NCBI RefSeq assembly: GCF_000711695.1
Contig: NW_013546878.1
Span: forward strand, 1-33,161
Length of the DNA stretch: 33,161 bases
DNA from: Tilletiaria anomala UBC 951
Taxonomy: Eukaryota; Basidiomycota; Exobasidiomycetes; Georgefischeriales; Tilletiariaceae
Direction of reading: 5' to 3'
The number at the start of each line of letters is the position of its first letter. The stretch's first letter is position 1. Shown here in pieces: positions 1 to 10,262 of the stretch. A model generated the notes under the pieces. That model saw only the letters and a list, made by a program, of their open reading frames with translations, had not been told where the DNA came from and ran no database searches. The translations under genes and the position numbers were made by a program.

Positions 1-883
1 CATGGTAGACTATGGTGCTCAGACTTGCATGAACCTCGCCCTTATCTCTGCCTGCCTTTGCACAGGGCATTTGCACCTCGCCACATTCGTCTACTCGCAC
101 CACTGACGCTGGGACCAGACCCAGCACGAAAGGTAACAAGCAATACAATATGAAAAGTGAGACAGGGTATCGTTACGTATGTAAATAATTTCGCAGATCA
201 CTTTTCCTTGCTCCGCCGGCGGCGCGTGGACAGTGTGTGGAGAGACGTGCGCACGTTCGGCCGGGCACAGGGCAAGTAGTCAGAGTTGCAGGCACTGTCT
301 ACCGCTGCACAAAACTTTCTTGCGCTCCCACAGCAGAAGCACAATAATGTCGTTACCACAATCTCAGCGCTCTGCCGCACATTCATTGGACCCGACATGC
401 TCCGCCCCCGAGGACGCGTGGACGCGCCTGTGTGTGCGCCTGTCTGCCTGCCGAGACTAAGAGTGAGGGTGAGACTAAGGGTTGGCGGTGACATTGTACG
501 GTTCCTGGCAGGCGGCGATATGTGCGCAAGTTGCGGCCATCACCCTCTGTGTCTGTCCAGTGCTGCGCTGCTCGCCACCTGGGTTAAGAACCACGTAGCG
601 AGGAAGAGCATGCATGTCGAGACACATGCCCAATGTGGCTCACTACGCTCCAATCTCATTCGCTGGGCAGCAGCTACCTACCTACCACTCTACAGCTTTA
701 AAAAGAGAAGCAGGCTTTCGCTTCGTCCACCAGCTCGAGCCCGCCCTGCTTGCATGCATCGCCAGGGCGCTTCTCCCCATCAGGCAGCGGACCACATGTG
801 TTCGCGCTTACACACCCACCCAAGCAAGCCGCCGTCCGATTTCTCTTCTTGTCGCACAGCCAGAACAGCAGGCCGCCGGAAGG
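1..883. other. Left-edge gene-less stretch, upstream region of the first gene
   Basis: No gene was recognised here. Overlapping open frames exist on both strands, but none has recognisable domains, and their composition (Arg, Cys and His rich) looks like chance reading of GC-rich DNA. The stretch presumably carries the promoter and 5' leader of the gene starting at 884. An A/T-rich TTTAAAAA at about 697-704 lies roughly 185 bp before that start and could be a weak core promoter element; this is inference only. Confidence 0.5.
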
Positions 884-2802
884 ATGAGTCGCAACAAGTA
901 CGCCAAGAAGCCCTTTTTCGTCTCCACTGTTGGCAGCCTCGATCTCGACTACCATGAGCCATTTGGTGACTGGGACGTCGCCTCCGACACGGGTGCCAGC
1001 GCATGGCACAACGCCCCCATTGTGTCGACCACCACCCTGTCGCCGCACCTGCTATCGTCGAAACTCACCAATGGCGCACACCATAACAGGGCAGCCTCCG
1101 CCCCGGGGCAGTCGACGGGTGCTCACAGCAAGATCTTGACCAACGGCGCCAGCGGCCGCAGCCGCGGCGGGACGGCGATGAGAACTTCGCCTTCGTACGA
1201 CAACAGCGGTATCGACTGGCAGGAAGAGCTGGCCGACGACCGCGAACGCAGCCAGGCGACCTCCTCGCGCGTCTGCCTGCATCCGAAAGAGATGATGGAG
1301 GCTGCGCGGGACGACGCGAGTGTCATCGAAGGCGGCGCCGGCGGTACCAGTGGCACCCGCAAGCGGAGCCGGATGAGCTACATTGCTTCCTCCATGACCA
1401 GCGCCAGCGGCTTCCTCGGGTCGACCACGCCTCGCGAGGGCAAGAGCAGCAGCGGCGTAGTGGACGGTTTTGAGCGCATGTTGCTGCTGCGCGGAAGCGA
1501 GCACAGCGCCTCCACCTTCACCTCCAGTCTCGGACCCACACCGTCCAGCAGCTGGCTTGCTCAAATTCCTCCCTTCTCACCACCGCCATCGCCGCAGCCG
1601 CATCTACTTCCGAAGCGCGGTAGTGGCGCAGGCACAAGCTTAGGCGGAGGCAAGGGCAGCAAGGCGCTCGCATCCTCCACTTCCGTCGGCAGCGTGCGCA
1701 GCATCGCAGCTCCTGCCGATGCTCTTGCTGATGCCGTGTCGGCCCAGCCTGCCCAGGAGCCGTCTCAACCCGCCCCCCGCGAGCGGCAGCCCTCTTCTTC
1801 CGGCGGCGCAGCAAGCGCAGGGAGAGAGGCCACCGCTCCACTTGTCCCTTATTCTTCTCATTTTCCTTCTCCGTCTCCTACGGATGCGACGGCATGCGAG
1901 ATCGCCGCGCTCCGCGAACAGGTCGAGCAGCTTCAGATGGCCCTACGGCGCAAGCAGGCCAGCAAATGGCAGCCGTACCGCCAAGAGCTGCCGCAACTGC
2001 AGCGCATGCCGATCGCCGACGCCCCCCGCACACCATTCGACCTGTCCGACTCGCACAACATCACGACGCCCCCGTCCCAGGACACCGGCCAGGACGAGAC
2101 GGCGCACACGCCGCTGGTGTCACGTGACGAAACCAAGTACGAGGACCTTGCAAGGAAGATCGGTGAGCATGCGCGTTGTAGAGGGTGCACCGGCGCTTCG
2201 TTTCTTCTCTGTGCACCCCCATGCTGACGGCGACGGCGTCCTCGTCCCTCTCCTCCCCGACAGATGCCTTGGAATCGCTCTTCAAGCTTGCGGGCGTCGC
2301 ACAGCTGCAACAAGGCCCGCAACAGCACGCATCGCCCGTCTCCATCGCCTCGAAGTCACTGCCACCGGTCGAGACGCGCTCCGCTAGTCCAGCCAGCGGC
2401 GTCCTTGTCGGCACGACTGCCTCTTTGCACCTGCGCTCGGACACGCCGCCGCCGCCGAGCGCTGTCGCGTCGCCCATGTCCTCTACCGCTGCCGCTGCCC
2501 GGCAGCGGCACAACATTCACTGCGCGCGTTCCCTTGGCTCCTTGTCTGACTGGCAGAGCGATGCACGCAACCCAACCGTCAGTATGGCAACGAAGTCGTC
2601 ATCAAGCGCCGTCTTCACCGTATCGTCCGGCGACGAGCGAGAACGCGACACAAAGATCAGCGTCAAGAAACTATTCAAGTTCACCATCTCGGCGCGCCGC
2701 AAGGGCGAGCCATCGCCGCTGCCGGCTGCGGATGCGTCCGCCGCAAAGATCAAGCTCAAACAGGGGCCAGGTCGCGGTCGGATGTACATCAAGCCGGGCT
2801 GA
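884..2802 (+). CDS. Hypothetical Ser-rich protein with coiled coil, 2 exons
   Basis: I do not recognise this gene. The proposed exons are 884-2162 and 2264-2802, joined over a 101-bp GTGAGC...CAG intron in matching phase, giving about 605 residues. The join reads KYEDLARKI-DALESLFKL, which continues a helical stretch across the splice. The start at 884 is preferred because the earlier in-frame region (from 614) is Cys/Arg-rich and not protein-like. The protein begins MSRNKYAKKPFF and is mostly low-complexity Ser, Ala, Gly and Pro. One predicted coiled coil is seen before the splice (EIAALREQVEQLQMALRRKQ, about residues 338-357), followed by the helical DLARKIDALESLF block. The C-terminus is basic and ends GRGRMYIKPG. 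A cytoskeletal or scaffold role is possible but unsupported. It converges with the next gene, 242 bp apart. Confidence 0.7.
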
Positions 2803-3044
2803 CGAACCTGCCCGTCGGTCGGTCGTCGCAGGCATGGCGTCTCCTCCAAATTGTATCTATTGTATCATAAAATCGTTCATCGTGCCACACTGCACCGCAT
2901 CTAGATGGTTTATATGTCGATTCGATCGATTGCACGTCTCACGAATGGCTGACTACTTGGATCAAGTGGGAAAGACTAAATGCAAAGAAAAATGATGGTG
3001 AATGCTTGGCTGGGTTGAGGGGAAACAAGAAAGGCTCTCGGCAC
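2803..3044. other. Convergent 3' intergenic spacer
   Basis: A 242-bp A/T-richer spacer between two tail-to-tail genes. It should hold both polyadenylation regions. TTGTATC and TATTGTATCATAAAATC at about 2851-2876 fit the A/T-rich 3' UTR character, but no defined signal is claimed. Confidence 0.5.
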
Positions 3045-5366
3045 TCAGCGCTTGAGTGGTCGCTTAGTGGGGGATGCCAGTGCCGGGAGAGCAGCATGTG
3101 CAACGTGGTCGCGAAGAGCCAAGGAGACGCCTGTGCGCCGCAACGACCTGGACTGTGCGACGACAGATGTGGGGGACTCGTTCGAGCTGTGGCGCGTGCG
3201 GCGCGGCGGTGTCGCTTGTCCTTTCATCCCAAGCTTAACTGGCTCCGCGACTGACGACGTCCTCACAGCTTTGTGCGGTTGCGAAGACTTGCTGAATGGG
3301 GAGTCCGGCGTGCCGACAAGGGCGCGTCGCGTTCGCTTGCTGCTGTCCAAGACGGTGTTGGTCTGCTCGGCGAGAACAGAGCCTTGTGAGCTGATGCTGG
3401 CTGCATCTTGTGCAGGCCTCGCGGCGGGCGATCGGCGCGCCTTTTGCCGCGTTGCAGAAGAAGAAAATCGTCTCTCTGCAGCGGGTAGCGGCGTGTCGCC
3501 TCCGGCAGCGTCGAGAACGTCGCTGATATGCGACATTACGCTGCGCGAGTGCTCCAACGAGAGCGGCTCGAATTCCGCGCCGACCAGTGGCAGCGTTTGC
3601 GGCGAGTCCGTGCCGCTGGGAGTGGTGATGGTTAGCACAGGCGCAGCCATTGCAGCAGGCGTGATCGAGCCTGCGCTGCTTGATGGTGTGAGGCCGCTTG
3701 TGCTCGCGTGTGCCTGCGCTTGTGCGGTCGAGGTAGACGCAATTCGCGATCCCGGCGAGTCGCCTTGCAACGCCGCTCGGAGCACCTCAATGCTGTATGC
3801 TTTACGGAGGCTCGCTGGCCGCAAGCATCCGGCATTGCGCGGTGCCACTGCAACTTCAGATGAGAGGAGAGGCTGTGCGGGCGCCGAGACCAGAAGCGCG
3901 GGAACCGCGGCCTCTTGGACGGGAGGATCAAGAGACTGCCCGCTTGCTCTGGACAGTGAAGAGAGACTGTTACGCCATCCCTCGGGACTCGCCTCGCCCG
4001 ATGATATGTCCGCGGCAACCGACATTGACTCGCGCATAGTCGGCTGCGCCTGCCCAAAGGCATCGATCGAACTGCGCCTCTGAATGGGCGCGCCGGACAG
4101 AAGCCTTGCAGACAATGTCGTAGATGCCATCTCTGCACTGCCAATGCCGACCTGAACGATGGACCGCGACAGCAAAGATTTGCTGCTGCATGCTGTTCCA
4201 CTCGCGTCACGCAACGCTAGACTTGCTTGCCAGAGGTCATTCTTGCTCCTTCGCTTTCGCAGCAGCGGCCGCTTGGAAGTTGCAAGAGAGGGGCTGAGCC
4301 GTATCGCGCCACCGTCATCGTTGGTTGTTTGGGCTGTGATTGTCGCTGAAAACCCTTCAGCTGCAGAAGTGAGGACAATCGACGGTAGGATCGATTCCGC
4401 TCGCTCCGTAGCAGCAGCATGCGTGATGGTGCTCTTGCTCTTGCGGAGGTGCCTCTTGGGCGATGGCCTCTCGATGCGTATTGGTGCAACGGCTTCTATC
4501 GCCGCCTGATCGTCATCGCCATGTGGAAATCTCACCAGCCAATCGCTGCTGGTCGTCCCGCCAGGTTGGTCCGCGCTGGGAGGCCAAAGTGCCGTCACAC
4601 TCGAAATCCAGCTTGCGGCGCTCCCGACAGGAGACATCAGTGCTGCCTCTTCGGCTTCCACTTGCTTTGTCGCCCTGCCGGTGCCCATCCAGTTCCAGAT
4701 GGAGGTAGAGCTCGCAGCGCTGGAGGCTGACCAAGAGCCGGGTATCGGTCCTCGAGCAGCTCCCTCCGCGGCACTTCGTCCGCTGAAGCTGCCTTGGCGT
4801 CGCTGTTCCATGGCGGTTAGAGCGTGTATCGCCTCGTCCTCCTCACGTCTGCCGCGCGCTGCCAGTTCAGCGGCGAGCCTTTTCTGATCAGGGGTGATGA
4901 CACGCGTTTCCCTGTAGCCAGCTCGCTCTAGAAGCTCCTGGAGACTGTCAAAGGTGGTTTCTTTGATATGAGCTTGCCGAGGATGTCGTTGAGACAGCGA
5001 TGCTGTTGGTAATCGTGGAGGTCGCGCAGGTGGGGTGGGGAGAGCGTCGACTTCTGGAGGCGATGCTGATTTCTGTGTGGTAGAGCGCAGAAGCTCGGCC
5101 GTCCTCCTTCGCGCAGCGATGCCGCTTTTTGACTGCGTGAGATGGGACGATCCCTTCAATGTGACAATCTCAGCCGAGGATACTGTGCGGCGGGCCTTCG
5201 GAGTTGAAGCTTTGCGACCATTTGCAGCGATGAGGGTGGATTTGTTGGACTTTTGATTTAATACACATGATGTGGTCAGTCCGTCTCCAGAAAGCTGCAC
5301 GCTCTGAAGGGGTGTTGTACAGACTGGTGGGTGGCTCTGTCGGCCTTCCCGCGTTAACGTAGCCAT
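3045..5366 (-). CDS. Hypothetical Ser-rich protein with one ordered helical block
   Basis: This is a single uninterrupted 773-codon frame starting MATLTREGRQ, with no introns needed. Its length and sustained frame support a real gene. The sequence is largely disordered (Ser, Ala, Arg, Thr), with many RRxS and SP sites that would suit kinase regulation (inference). The only ordered-looking part is at about residues 133-180: KETTFDSLQELLERAGYRET followed by RVITPDQKRLAAELAARGRR and an acidic helix. This looks like a short conserved fungal motif, but I cannot name the family. Further Trp-containing blocks (STSIWNWMGTG and SAASWISSVTALWPPS) lie at about 220-265. The C-terminus is basic (SPTKRPLKR). 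No membrane segments or catalytic motifs are visible. Confidence 0.7.
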   Translation of the reverse strand: MATLTREGRQSHPPVCTTPLQSVQLSGDGLTTSCVLNQKSNKSTLIAANGRKASTPKARRTVSSAEIVTLKGSSHLTQSKSGIAARRRTAELLRSTTQKSASPPEVDALPTPPARPPRLPTASLSQRHPRQAHIKETTFDSLQELLERAGYRETRVITPDQKRLAAELAARGRREEDEAIHALTAMEQRRQGSFSGRSAAEGAARGPIPGSWSASSAASSTSIWNWMGTGRATKQVEAEEAALMSPVGSAASWISSVTALWPPSADQPGGTTSSDWLVRFPHGDDDQAAIEAVAPIRIERPSPKRHLRKSKSTITHAAATERAESILPSIVLTSAAEGFSATITAQTTNDDGGAIRLSPSLATSKRPLLRKRRSKNDLWQASLALRDASGTACSSKSLLSRSIVQVGIGSAEMASTTLSARLLSGAPIQRRSSIDAFGQAQPTMRESMSVAADISSGEASPEGWRNSLSSLSRASGQSLDPPVQEAAVPALLVSAPAQPLLSSEVAVAPRNAGCLRPASLRKAYSIEVLRAALQGDSPGSRIASTSTAQAQAHASTSGLTPSSSAGSITPAAMAAPVLTITTPSGTDSPQTLPLVGAEFEPLSLEHSRSVMSHISDVLDAAGGDTPLPAAERRFSSSATRQKARRSPAARPAQDAASISSQGSVLAEQTNTVLDSSKRTRRALVGTPDSPFSKSSQPHKAVRTSSVAEPVKLGMKGQATPPRRTRHSSNESPTSVVAQSRSLRRTGVSLALRDHVAHAALPALASPTKRPLKR

Positions 5367-6408
5367 TGTAAAAAAAAATCCAGCAGCTGGTCGTGTGACC
5401 TATGCCGTTCCATGTGGCGGCGATAGCTTTAGCTATGACGTTTCTGTCGTGACGAAGAAGGCAGGAGGGTACAATTATTGCTAGCACTGGTAGTCCTTCA
5501 GCAGGAAAGCATCTGGCCTTGTATGTGACTGTGCGATCTTGAGTTGGGGACGCATTCGTTGATCTGTGTGGATGAACGTCCCAACGGACCGAAAGGTAGC
5601 ACTCTAAAGGAGAAGACCAGAGTGAGCGGTGAACAGCACATGCACATGCACGAATTTAAGCAGGTACAAGCAAGAGCGGATGCAGGAGCATCGTTCCGTG
5701 TTCCCTCCAGGTGCCAGCTCGCCAATGCTCGACTCACCTAGCCGTCATGCTACCCAATGCTGTCCATGTCAAAAGGTACCCGAGGCGAGGACGGGCAGGT
5801 CCAACGTTATCCTCGGCGACGCTGACGAGAACTACTTGACAACAGCTGGTCGCAATGTGGTCATCTGTCTCTCATCAACGGCTCCGACTACGGCCCGAAG
5901 CCCGAAGGGGAAGGGTAACTTTCAGCAAACAAATTTGGGGAATGTATTGCTGAGAGTCCTACTGAGGCGACACCCTGTACATGGCCATCACCCCCTGAGT
6001 TCTGATCGAAGACGCTGCTCGAGCTCGCTACAGCTGCCGACGAAAAGGCACTGAGCATGTTTTCGCTGACTGCAGCCCTACATGCAAGGCCGCTGTTGTC
6101 GGCACGTCGCCGCTCAACAGCGAAAATCAGGTTACAGGCGCGTCACGTGATGCAATATTCTTAACCCGACGGCGACCACCCAGCAGGGCCAACTTGAGCT
6201 CAGTCCAGTCAACTCCAGAAACTTCAGTTGGCCTCCCAGATGAAGACAAGCCCCAATATACCCAGGCTTCAATACCTCAAGGCTCGACACGAGCATTCCA
6301 GCACTCTTGTACGAATGCGGGTGTTTGACAGCATGGAGAATCGTATGAGCACAGCCGCGGAAAGCGTGTGTATGATACAAAGCACAGCGTGCCGGGCGCG
6401 AGGCGCGC
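5367..6408. other. Gene-less stretch between two minus-strand genes
   Basis: About 1.0 kb holding the upstream region of the minus-strand gene starting at 5366 and the 3' region of the desaturase ending at 6409. A short A-tract follows directly upstream of the former's start (about 5369-5377). A palindromic TCACGTGA lies at about 6144-6151, a CACGTG E-box type site. Small open frames here have no recognisable features. Nothing else is supported. Confidence 0.5.
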
Positions 6409-7774
6409 TTACTCTGCGCTGATGCTGACGTCCTCCTTGGACGACTTGCGCTTGATCCTCGCGAACAGACCGCTGTCCGTGCCAAAGATGAACTGCAGCG
6501 TGACGAGCGGCCAGGACCTGTGCGAGGGCAGGCAGTCGTAGAACTCGGGAGCCATCTTGCGAAGCGCTGGGAGCCGCGTCCATGGGACCGATGGAAAGTC
6601 GTGGTGCTCGTTGTGGTAGCCGACCTGTGCGTGAGCGAAGGGGGGGGTGTTAGGTCGAGTGTCTCGATGAGATGGGCTACCACGCGCAATATGCACTCAC
6701 ATTGTAGCAGAGAATGTTGAGCGGACCATAGTAGGACCACGTCTCCTGCTGAATCCCCCCAAAAAGGTAATGCTCGGCGATAAAGTGGGCAGCGCAAGGG
6801 TGTAGGCTGCCCGCAAAAAAGCTGGATTCGAGGAGGTAAAACATGGGGTACCATCCGAATGCTTGGACCAGCAGATAGTCAAAAGAGATTTGTACACAAA
6901 TATTGAGGATGTGCCATGCCGTCAGCTTCTGCGCCCGGATCAAACCGGGGCGAAGGGCGTAGAAGAAGATCTGGAAGGTGGCGAAGAAGGCCTTGCCGAG
7001 GACGTTCTTGAGGCACATCAGTTCCAGCTTTGTCGGCAGGTCCGTGTCGATGCCATCCTCGCCCAGGTACTTGTGATGCTCGATGTGGTAGCGCTTGAAC
7101 ATCATGGCGTATGGCACACCGATCGGTAAGTTGGTAAAGATGGCCCATGCTTTATTCTCCTTGATGCCTTTGAATGCGAGATTGTGTGTGATTTCGTGGA
7201 TAGCGAGAAAGACGTTCTGATTCGCTGCACCCCCGATAGCATACGCAGTCAAGAGGAACTTCCAGTTGAGAGGATGGACACCAAAATGCGCGAATAGCGT
7301 AGCAATGCTGAGCTGCAGAAAGACGACCGAGAGTGAGACCCATTTTGTGAGCGGCTCGTGCCCCATTAGTCGTTTGACCTCCGGGTGTGCCTTCATAATC
7401 GCCTGCCGTCTCGTTCGGTGCGGCTCCTCTGTAAGCAGCCAAAGAAAGTCTGACTCGTCCTGCGGTACCTGAACATTTGGGATCCAACTGGCGCCTGCAG
7501 GCTCCTTTGCCAACGATGCCTCCGCTGCTGCCGTATTTGTTCGCTGCCTGAGTTTGCTCGCGGTCTTTTCGGAGAGAGAGAGATCGACCTCGTCGTCAGA
7601 AGTCGCGGGCGTACTCGCCTCGGCTGGAGAGAGGCTGACGCGGGACGACGACGACAACGACGCGTGGCCAGTGGAGGCGGAAGATGGGATGCGCTGCATC
7701 GAAGGAGGAAGTTCTTCCGCGCCGCCATAGTAGGACCAGTCTACGCTGGCTGGCTTGTCGTTGAAGCCGAACAT
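6409..7774 (-). CDS. DES1: Sphingolipid (dihydroceramide) delta-4 desaturase, 2 exons
   Basis: ER-membrane di-iron enzyme that introduces the 4,5-trans double bond into the sphingoid base of dihydroceramide. In fungi this feeds glucosylceramide synthesis. The exons are 6701-7774 and 6409-6624, with a 76-bp GTGAGT...CAG intron in phase 0, giving 429 residues. The family-typical N-terminal block DFLWLLTEEPHRTRRQAIMK (about 110-129) precedes hydrophobic segments. All three histidine boxes are present: HEITH (193-197), HIEHH (230-234), and HNEHH (about 362-366), the last encoded just after the splice (VGYHNEHHDFP), which confirms the join. The first roughly 100 residues are a Ser-rich extension longer than in the human enzyme (about 323 aa). 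The C-terminus KRKSSKEDVSISAE is lysine-containing and could matter for ER retention (inference). It is divergent from the snurportin gene, with a 1.05-kb shared upstream region. Confidence 0.93.
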
Positions 7775-8822
7775 GCTGGTGGAACCGCACCAGCTACGCG
7801 GTTGGTGGCTTATGCGCAGTGCTCACACCTCTTGATGCAAGATGCTGGCGGAGGGCATCTGCTATTCCTCCGGCAGAGATGCTTTCAGATGGGTCAGCTG
7901 CGCAGGGAAGTCCCAAGTGCGGTAATCCATACACGACTCGCATCTGACGTCTTCAGGGCTCGGGTGGAAAAGATGAGCTGATCCAAGAGTGCAACTGTTG
8001 CATACGGATGGCAGTGTGGCTGGCGTCTTGAGACAGTAACATTTAATTAGTCTTTAGCGGTCCCGCTGCTGGAGGAGAGCTGAGAGGGCCTATGCCAGAC
8101 CGTCCATATTCTGTTTCTGTTGTGGGCTTGACCTTTTTAGTCCTTTCAAAACCGCGAGCTTACACCCTTAGTTCCCTCCAGGAACAGAATGTTGGTTCGA
8201 TGAGAGGCTGGACGAGACTCGCTTGCCAGCCTGCCTTCCCCTTGCCTAGTTGACAGCAAGTAGCACACGCTAATGCTCTCGGCCTGGTGAAGACCTTGGG
8301 GGTGAGGCCAGGGTTGGAATGGATTGCTGTTACATAATTCCTGCGAAACCCAAAAAGTAAACAATTCCCTTCTTAGTGCACGTCACCGTAATTAAGGACC
8401 ATATTGCCGTTTCGCCGACATTTCGACGATCCACGGACCACGATCAAGAAGGGTTGTCTGTGGGTGGTGCTCCCCCATTGACTGTGTGCGGCAACTAAAG
8501 CACAACGCGCACTGCAATCAGTCAGCTTACAGCTGATGCTGTCAGACACATGACCTGAAGAACTGTGCCACGTCCCCCAGGGTCAAGAGCCATATATTCA
8601 TCAATCGCTGATGGCCAAGGAACGAGAAGACCCGTCGACACACGAGCACGTGGGGATGGGAGCTTCTTGGAACGAGACGTGGCCGAGCTGATGCTATCAG
8701 CAGCTGAAAAAGGCGAACTACATCCAGAGCGCCCTGAGCATGCGCAGCAGCTCCCAGCAACAAAGAAAGGGTGCGAGAGGGCAAGAGTTGTCGGTAGGAA
8801 CACTCGTAGCATCTTGCCAAGG
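7775..8822. other. Divergent intergenic region, desaturase / snurportin
   Basis: About 1.05 kb between divergent starts, presumably holding both promoters. An in-frame open stretch runs into the snurportin start from 8565 and contains an alternative ATG at 8691, so part of this region could be coding or 5' leader. No RNA gene or repeat was seen. Confidence 0.45.
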
Positions 8823-10262
8823 ATGACATCCAACCACGACCGCCTGTCTTTCTTCAAGCGCGGTCCTCCCGCCAACCACACGCAGTCGCAGGTAAAGAGA
8901 AGGGAGGCGGCGCTGGCTCACCAAGAGCAGGTGCGGTCAAACATCTGCACAGTGCCTATCTTTAATCCCAGCTGACCGATCTGCCGCCCGCCGATCTTTG
9001 TCCTGACGCGCGCGCAGCGCAGACGCTTCAGCGTACAGCGCGCTCGTAACGAAATCGATGCTGGCGATGCCCAAGCCTCGTTACTCGCAAACTCAGACTT
9101 GTCGGAACATGCAGAGTCTCCAGGTGCAGCAACAAGACTATCAATTGCGCCGTTAAGTTCGCTTCCCTCTCTGTCCCACCGGGGACACACGTCGGTTAGA
9201 GAAGCTGCAAGCAGGCCGTATGCAGACAGGCTTATGCATGCCGAGCTGGTCAATCCCGACGAGGGCCTCCCATTCGACGTCGGCACTGAATGGTGCGCAG
9301 TTGGACCGCTGCCAAAGGGAAAGCGGTGTCTCGCAGTCGTCAACCCTTCTCGCGCGCCGGGCAAGGCAACGATGACACTCTATAGTCGCGTCGGCGGCAA
9401 GCCGATCGCGATCTACCCATCACACGGTCCGTCCCAAGTCGCAGCAACCCTTGCACGACGAGATGCAACTGGTAAGGACGAAGACATGGAGGAGGATACA
9501 GGAGGTGAGCAAGATAACGGTTCTACGTCTCGGGATCGGCGTATTCGCTTCCCAGCACCAGAGGGTGTACCACCTGGCACGCAACTCGACTGCATCCTTC
9601 TTGCTCACCACTCTGCGCCTGCGGGGGGCACAGATCCATCGCCATATGAGGATCGAGGCACGGGCATGCTCTACGTCCTCGACCTCCTCTGCTGGGGCAC
9701 GCGCAGTTTTGAGGATTGCGATACAGAGTTCCGGCTATACTGGCGCAACGCCCGGCTGCGCGAATTGCCAGCATATCACGTGCCGCGCGAGGCGAGGTTG
9801 TCGCCGACATCCTCCTCCTCGCTCGAGCAAGCACGAGCGCACTGGAGCGTCGAGCGCGCGCCATATCCGTTCGTGCTCGTGCCGCTCCCATCGGCAGCGG
9901 CGCCGCTTGCGAAACACGCGGACATATGGTTCGCGCTGCAGGAGGCTGGCGCGCAGCAAAAGCAGATGCGCATTTTCCTGCGGCGCGCTGCGGCGCCTGC
10001 GCTGATTGAAGCGGGGACGCACAGCGCTGTAGGTGCATCGCATACTGCGGAGGAGATGCTGTGCGAGGGCAAGCGCGAGCTCGAGGCCGAGGTCGCGGTG
10101 CGTGCACAGCCTTCGCGCGCTGTCCTCATCGCATGGGAAGCCGACGACGCTGCGGATCAGTCCAAGGGGGTGCAAGGCGACGGCCTCCTGCTGTACCATC
10201 GACAGGCATGCTATGAGCGAGGGTCGACGCCGCTTGCCCTGTGGCTACCACCTGAAATGTGA
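8823..10262 (+). CDS. SNUPN: Snurportin-1 homologue (snRNP nuclear import adaptor), 2 exons
   Basis: Adaptor that binds the trimethylguanosine cap of spliceosomal snRNAs and links snRNPs to importin-beta. The exons are 8823-8930 and 9018-10262 (87-bp GTGCGG...CAG intron, phase 0), giving 450 residues. The importin-beta-binding region is split by the intron. RLSFFKRG (7-14), then KRREAALAHQEQ in exon 1 and RRRFSVQRARNEI in exon 2, follow the human pattern RLSQYK...RRRRLLELQKSKRLDYVNHAR, and the Q-to-AR spacing across the splice matches, which validates it. The cap-binding domain shows GTEWCAVGPLPKGKRCLAVV (Trp about 128), YVLDLLCWGTRSFEDCDTEF, and DGLLLYHRQACYERGSTPLA followed by LWLPPEM. The last Trp (about 445) falls where human Trp276, the cap-stacking residue, lies (family knowledge). 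The start at 8823 is preferred by analogy; 8691 is an in-frame alternative adding 44 residues. The first ATG choice decides whether an N-terminal CRM1-binding segment exists. Confidence 0.9.

Noticed and set aside
461-483. GAGGGTGAGACTAAGGGTT, faintly telomere-like
   Set aside because: Not a repeat of TTAGGG units; only one imperfect occurrence.
286-957. 223-codon plus-strand open frame overlapping the first gene's 5' end
   Set aside because: Cys/Arg/His-rich with no domain, and it overlaps the better-supported start at 884 in another frame.
2119-2128. TCACGTGA palindrome
   Set aside because: It lies inside the coding exon of the first gene, so there is no reason to call it regulatory.
5629-6054. 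141-codon plus-strand open frame
   Set aside because: No domain and low-quality composition, located in a likely promoter/3' region.
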